Below, piece by piece: positions 34,289 to 37,212 of a stretch of 37,212 bases of DNA. A program made the position numbers and the translations under genes. Origin of the DNA: DATNPH01 sp036703315. Lineage in GTDB: Bacteria > Cyanobacteriota > Cyanobacteriia > Cyanobacteriales > Coleofasciculaceae. Where the stretch lies: the NCBI GenBank assembly GCA_036703315.1, contig DATNPH010000039.1, forward strand, positions 1 to 37,212, given 5' to 3'. The notes under the pieces were generated by a model. The model made no database searches. It was not told the DNA's origin and saw only the letters and a list, made by a program, of their open reading frames with translations. Position 1 is the stretch's first letter; each line of letters begins with the position of its first letter.

Positions 34289-36631
34289 CTAAGTTGAAAA
34301 CGTCAGTTGGCGTGCTGTGCCGTCATCGACGAAGCGCTGTTCACCAATGCCAACTAGTTCCACAAGGGTTTCACGCGATACAGGTGAAAATCTACCCTCA
34401 CGTACTCCAATTTCAACTATCGTTTGTTGACCTTCTGAATGAACACGGTAGGTTGTTGTGCTAAAGGCACCTGTTTTGTGTTCGAAGGTGTGACCGTCAT
34501 CTTCATAGAGCGTAAATTCGCCTGTACCCTTCCAGATCCGAAGCGTTAACTGGTCTAAGGGACGTTCATCAACGTATTGCATTACTGGTGCGATCGGAAT
34601 AATCGAGCCAGCACGAACATATAAGGGCATCCGCTCTAAGGGCGCATCTGCCAGGATGTGGGTTGAACCTTCAAAAGTTTCGCCACTCCACCAATCGTAC
34701 CAGCGACCTTCCGGCAAGTATACGGCACGTTGTTCAACGCCTGGACGGTAAATAGGAGCTGCCAGTAATGAGGAGCCTAGCATTACTTGGTCTGAGAGCG
34801 TAAAGGTCTTTGGATCATTGGGGAAATGATAGAGCAAGGGTCGTAGAATCGGTGCGCCAGTGGTTGCGGCTTCCCAGAAGAGAGTGTAAATGTAGGGCAG
34901 CAAGCGGTAACGCAGTTCCATGTACTCACGGCAAATTTTCTCAACCTTATCGCCAAACACCCAAGGCTCATGTTGTGCGGTACTCAGTGCCGAGTGTCCT
35001 CGCATCAAGGGATAAAGCATTCCCACTTGCATCCAACGCACAAAGAGTTCAGCCGTGGCATTACCCGCAAACCCACCAATGTCAGCACCCACAAAAGCAA
35101 CACCCGATAGTCCCAGATTACAGAGCATCGGTAGCGACATTTCCAGATGTTCCCACAACGATTGATTGTCCCCCGTCCACACGGCTGACCAGCGTTGGAT
35201 ACCAGCATAGCCAGAGCGCGTCAGCACAAAGGAACGCTCTGTTGGGCGTAGCTGTTCAAGCCCTTTATAAGACGCCTGTGCCATTGTCAGTCCATACAGG
35301 TTGTGAGTTTCAGCGTGGGTAGCACCCTCTTCAGGTGGTCCCTGGGACGCATCAAGGGGAAATGAAATCTTGTTACCAGGGTCACCAAAGGGACGGTCAT
35401 CAAGTGCGGGTTCATTCATATCGTTCCAAATGCCAGCAACTTCAAGACTGGTCAAGCTTTTTTGCCAGCTTCCCCACCACTCCCGTACTTCAGGACGCAA
35501 AAAATCAGGAAAGACAGCTTTATCAGGCCAAACATACCCATGAAACAGCTGACCATTTGTTTTGCGCACGAAATAGTCGTTCTTTAGTCCCTCGTCGAAG
35601 ACCTGGTAATCTGCTTCTGGCTCATACTTGACGCCTGGATCGACAATTGTCACCGTCTTGAAGCCATCCTGCTTTAGATCATGTAGCAGTTGTTTAGGGT
35701 CAGCAAAGCGCTTGGGACTCCAGGTAAAAATCCGGTATCCGTTCATATAGTCTATATCGAGATGGATGACATCACAGGGAATCCGGCGCTGACGAAATTC
35801 CCGAGCAAGTTCGCGCACTATGTCTTGTGATTCATAGCTCCAGCGACACTGGTGGTAACCGAGTGACCAGCGCGGTGGCAAAGACATCCGTCCGGTTAGC
35901 TGGGTGTAAGTATTAATAATTTTTGCGGGTTCAGGACCGTAAATAATGTAGTAATCCAGTTCACTGCCTTGTGTCTGCATCCGCCAGACACCAGGTTGCT
36001 CAGCACCAATATCGAACTGGCTCCAAAACGTGGTGTTGAAGAAAAGCCCGTACCCTACCCCTGGACGCAACGCCATGAAGAAGGGAATTGCTTGATACAT
36101 ATTGTCTGTAAGGACGTCGTAATCAAGCGCATCGTAAGTCCAGTTCGTTCTAACTTTAGACCGCTGATCGAGTAAACCCGTTCGCTCACCGAAGCCATAG
36201 AAATGTTCATCCGCTTCAATCCGTTTCCATCCAGCGATCGCACCAGTCCGCCATCCCACCCCTTGATCGGCATCCTGAGCAAAGGGCTGTCCTGCTGAGT
36301 CGAAGCATTGGATATGACAAGGGTCACGGGACACTACAAGGCGCAACTGCTCAGTCTCAATTTCTATAGCCTCTGCTTTTTCTCGCACCTCAAATGGCAC
36401 AGTAGACCATTCTTCATCCGCCTGCGTTACTGCCCACGATCGCCTCGGCAGGAACTCACCACTAGGAGTCATTCGTACCCGTATTAAGTTCGGTGCTAGT
36501 ACACTGATGCTGAGACATGGCTCGCCACACTTGAAGCGGATATGGCGTTCATCCTGTTGTATAGCTTGTACTGCCCCGATAGTTGACCAAGACGGCTCAG
36601 TTGTGTGCAGTTTTCCAAAATATTGCGGCAT
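34289..36631 (-). CDS. GH31 alpha-glucosidase
   Basis: The 780-residue enzyme is a glycoside hydrolase family 31 member. The N-terminal beta-sandwich (about 25-250) includes FYGFGERTGLLD. The catalytic barrel begins near 250 (SLPPRWSLGYHQCRWSY). The nucleophile is Asp404 in WNDMNEP, and the acid/base is probably Asp488 in WTGDNQSLWEHL. GVAFVGADIGGFAGNATAEL and LMRGHSA are further family motifs. The C-terminal sandwich ends about 780. No signal peptide is visible, so it is probably cytosolic, acting on alpha-linked glucosides such as glycogen or maltooligosaccharide fragments. It is a single gene. Confidence 0.95.
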   Translation of the reverse strand: MPQYFGKLHTTEPSWSTIGAVQAIQQDERHIRFKCGEPCLSISVLAPNLIRVRMTPSGEFLPRRSWAVTQADEEWSTVPFEVREKAEAIEIETEQLRLVVSRDPCHIQCFDSAGQPFAQDADQGVGWRTGAIAGWKRIEADEHFYGFGERTGLLDQRSKVRTNWTYDALDYDVLTDNMYQAIPFFMALRPGVGYGLFFNTTFWSQFDIGAEQPGVWRMQTQGSELDYYIIYGPEPAKIINTYTQLTGRMSLPPRWSLGYHQCRWSYESQDIVRELAREFRQRRIPCDVIHLDIDYMNGYRIFTWSPKRFADPKQLLHDLKQDGFKTVTIVDPGVKYEPEADYQVFDEGLKNDYFVRKTNGQLFHGYVWPDKAVFPDFLRPEVREWWGSWQKSLTSLEVAGIWNDMNEPALDDRPFGDPGNKISFPLDASQGPPEEGATHAETHNLYGLTMAQASYKGLEQLRPTERSFVLTRSGYAGIQRWSAVWTGDNQSLWEHLEMSLPMLCNLGLSGVAFVGADIGGFAGNATAELFVRWMQVGMLYPLMRGHSALSTAQHEPWVFGDKVEKICREYMELRYRLLPYIYTLFWEAATTGAPILRPLLYHFPNDPKTFTLSDQVMLGSSLLAAPIYRPGVEQRAVYLPEGRWYDWWSGETFEGSTHILADAPLERMPLYVRAGSIIPIAPVMQYVDERPLDQLTLRIWKGTGEFTLYEDDGHTFEHKTGAFSTTTYRVHSEGQQTIVEIGVREGRFSPVSRETLVELVGIGEQRFVDDGTARQLTFST

Positions 36632-36976
36632 AGTCCCTGATTGTAAAGAAATGCAAAGTTTACGTAATCGTCAGCACTCTGTTACCAGAGAAGGTAATGA
36701 CTGATTGTTTGTTTTGTTGAGGTGAGCAAGGAAGCGATCAACACTCTTCAACAAAAAATCGGCTTGAATTCCCATATCTTGCAAGAGTTCAAGTGGAGTT
36801 GTTGAACTGACGCTAGACGGTTACCTCCCCCAGTTGAGAGTTACATAATTAACTGGCAAAAAGCTTGTATCGCTAGGCACAGATAGACTGACAGTCAACT
36901 CGTCACACCCACAAAAGATTGCCGTACTTATAAGTAAATCTAATGGCAATGATTAGAAGCAGTGAAGTAAAAGCTC

Positions 36977-37005
36977 TTGCATTTGTAACGGAATGTAAAT
37001 AGTAT
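36977..37005 (+). promoter_or_regulatory. Predicted psbA sigma-70-type promoter
   Basis: TTGCAT (36977-36982) and TAGTAT (37000-37005) are separated by 17 bases, the optimal spacing. Transcription would start near 37012, giving a leader of about 60 nt. Confidence 0.6.
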
Positions 37006-37013
37006 TAGAAGCA

Positions 37014-37032
37014 AGGTAAAGATTGTTTACCT
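37014..37032 (+). promoter_or_regulatory. Hairpin in psbA leader
   Basis: AGGTAAA (37014-37020), loop GATTG, TTTACCT (37026-37032) form a 7-bp stem at the predicted 5' end of the mRNA. A 5' hairpin can protect an mRNA from RNase E, and psbA leaders are known control points for stability. Confidence 0.55.
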
Positions 37033-37071
37033 AGATTCATCCGAACCAAATACATAGCAATTATCTGAACC

Positions 37072-37212
37072 ATGACAACCACATTACAGCGTACTGAAGC
37101 CACATCAGTGTGGGATCGGTTCTGCCAGTGGATCACCAGCACAAACAACCGCCTGTACATCGGCTGGTTCGGCGTGTTGATGATACCCACCCTGTTAACC
37201 GCCACAACGTGC
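37072..37212 (+). CDS. psbA: Photosystem II D1 protein, first 47 codons
   Basis: The frame starts MTTTLQRTEATSVWDRFCQW and continues ITSTNNRLYIGWFGVLMIPT then LLTATTC, to the window end. It is the D1 N-terminus, with the conserved SVWDRFC-WITST and GWFGVLMIPTLL elements at the start of the first membrane helix. D1 binds the reaction-centre chlorophylls, pheophytin, QB and the manganese cluster. The residues that separate D1 variants lie beyond the window, so a standard D1 is assumed. The Mn exporter at 27866 acts in the same metal economy. Confidence 0.96.
   Translation, partial: MTTTLQRTEATSVWDRFCQWITSTNNRLYIGWFGVLMIPTLLTATTC

Larger units (their letters stand above)
36632..37071. other. 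Control region of psbA
   Basis: This 440-bp gap separates the divergent GH31 and psbA genes. It holds the psbA promoter and leader hairpin described separately. No other gene or RNA is visible. Confidence 0.6.

Noticed and set aside
34810..35322. 170-codon plus-strand open frame
   Set aside because: It is antisense to the catalytic region of the GH31 gene, with shadow-type composition.
37072..37212. Possible variant or rogue D1 (ChlF-like) gene
   Set aside because: The visible 47 residues match ordinary D1, including LLTATTC as in standard Synechocystis D1. The diagnostic residues are outside the window.

Overview
The window is cyanobacterial chromosome. It carries the start of psbA (photosystem II D1), ndhB of the NDH-1 complex, a cyAbrB regulator, a TMEM165/GDT1-type manganese exporter behind a manganese riboswitch, a type 2 IPP isomerase, and many HIP1 octamers (GCGATCGC). 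The heptanucleotide repeats (STRR-like), MITE-like elements and Uma2 gene fit a filamentous or large-genome cyanobacterium. I cannot name the genus from this sequence.

Layout. 1-3059: a TonB-like envelope protein (truncated by the window edge and ending in 36-bp repeats), cobI for cobalamin synthesis, and a divergent alpha/beta hydrolase. 3474-9624: a CPA-type Na+/H+ antiporter with a nucleotide-binding RCK domain, about 1 kb without a gene, an ArnT/PMT-like glycosyltransferase, cyAbrB and an Rrf2 regulator. 9638-14949: a possible small ORF, cobD, pyrR, fni, sppA and a small membrane protein, all on the plus strand. 15081-17279 (minus): a DUF2157 membrane protein followed by a GDYXXLXY protein whose start region carries an exact 70-bp tandem duplication. 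17478-21508: a Uma2-family protein with a heptad coiled-coil tail, ndhB, and a two-gene unit whose second member (DUF6745-like) is a pseudogene broken by a 7-bp duplication and other lesions. 21950-28483 (plus): topA, a small membrane protein, sdhA, and the riboswitch-controlled Mn exporter. 28893-37212: a TPR protein, a conserved cyanobacterial protein with a basic tail, a DUF39 homocysteine-biosynthesis protein, an AI-2E-family permease, a GH31 alpha-glucosidase, and the psbA promoter and first 47 codons.

Most genes are single housekeeping genes, as is usual for scattered cyanobacterial operons. Likely transcription units are pyrR-fni (14-bp gap), DUF2157-GDYXXLXY, and the 101-aa protein with the DUF6745 pseudogene (23-bp overlap). 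cobI and cobD serve the same pathway but lie 7.5 kb apart on opposite strands.

I found no clear undescribed defence or biosynthetic system. The most informative signals are small-scale: recent tandem duplications of 70, 36 and 7 bp, heptamer arrays placed in a 5' leader, beside a stop codon and inside a riboswitch arm, and two MITE-like elements with terminal inverted repeats.
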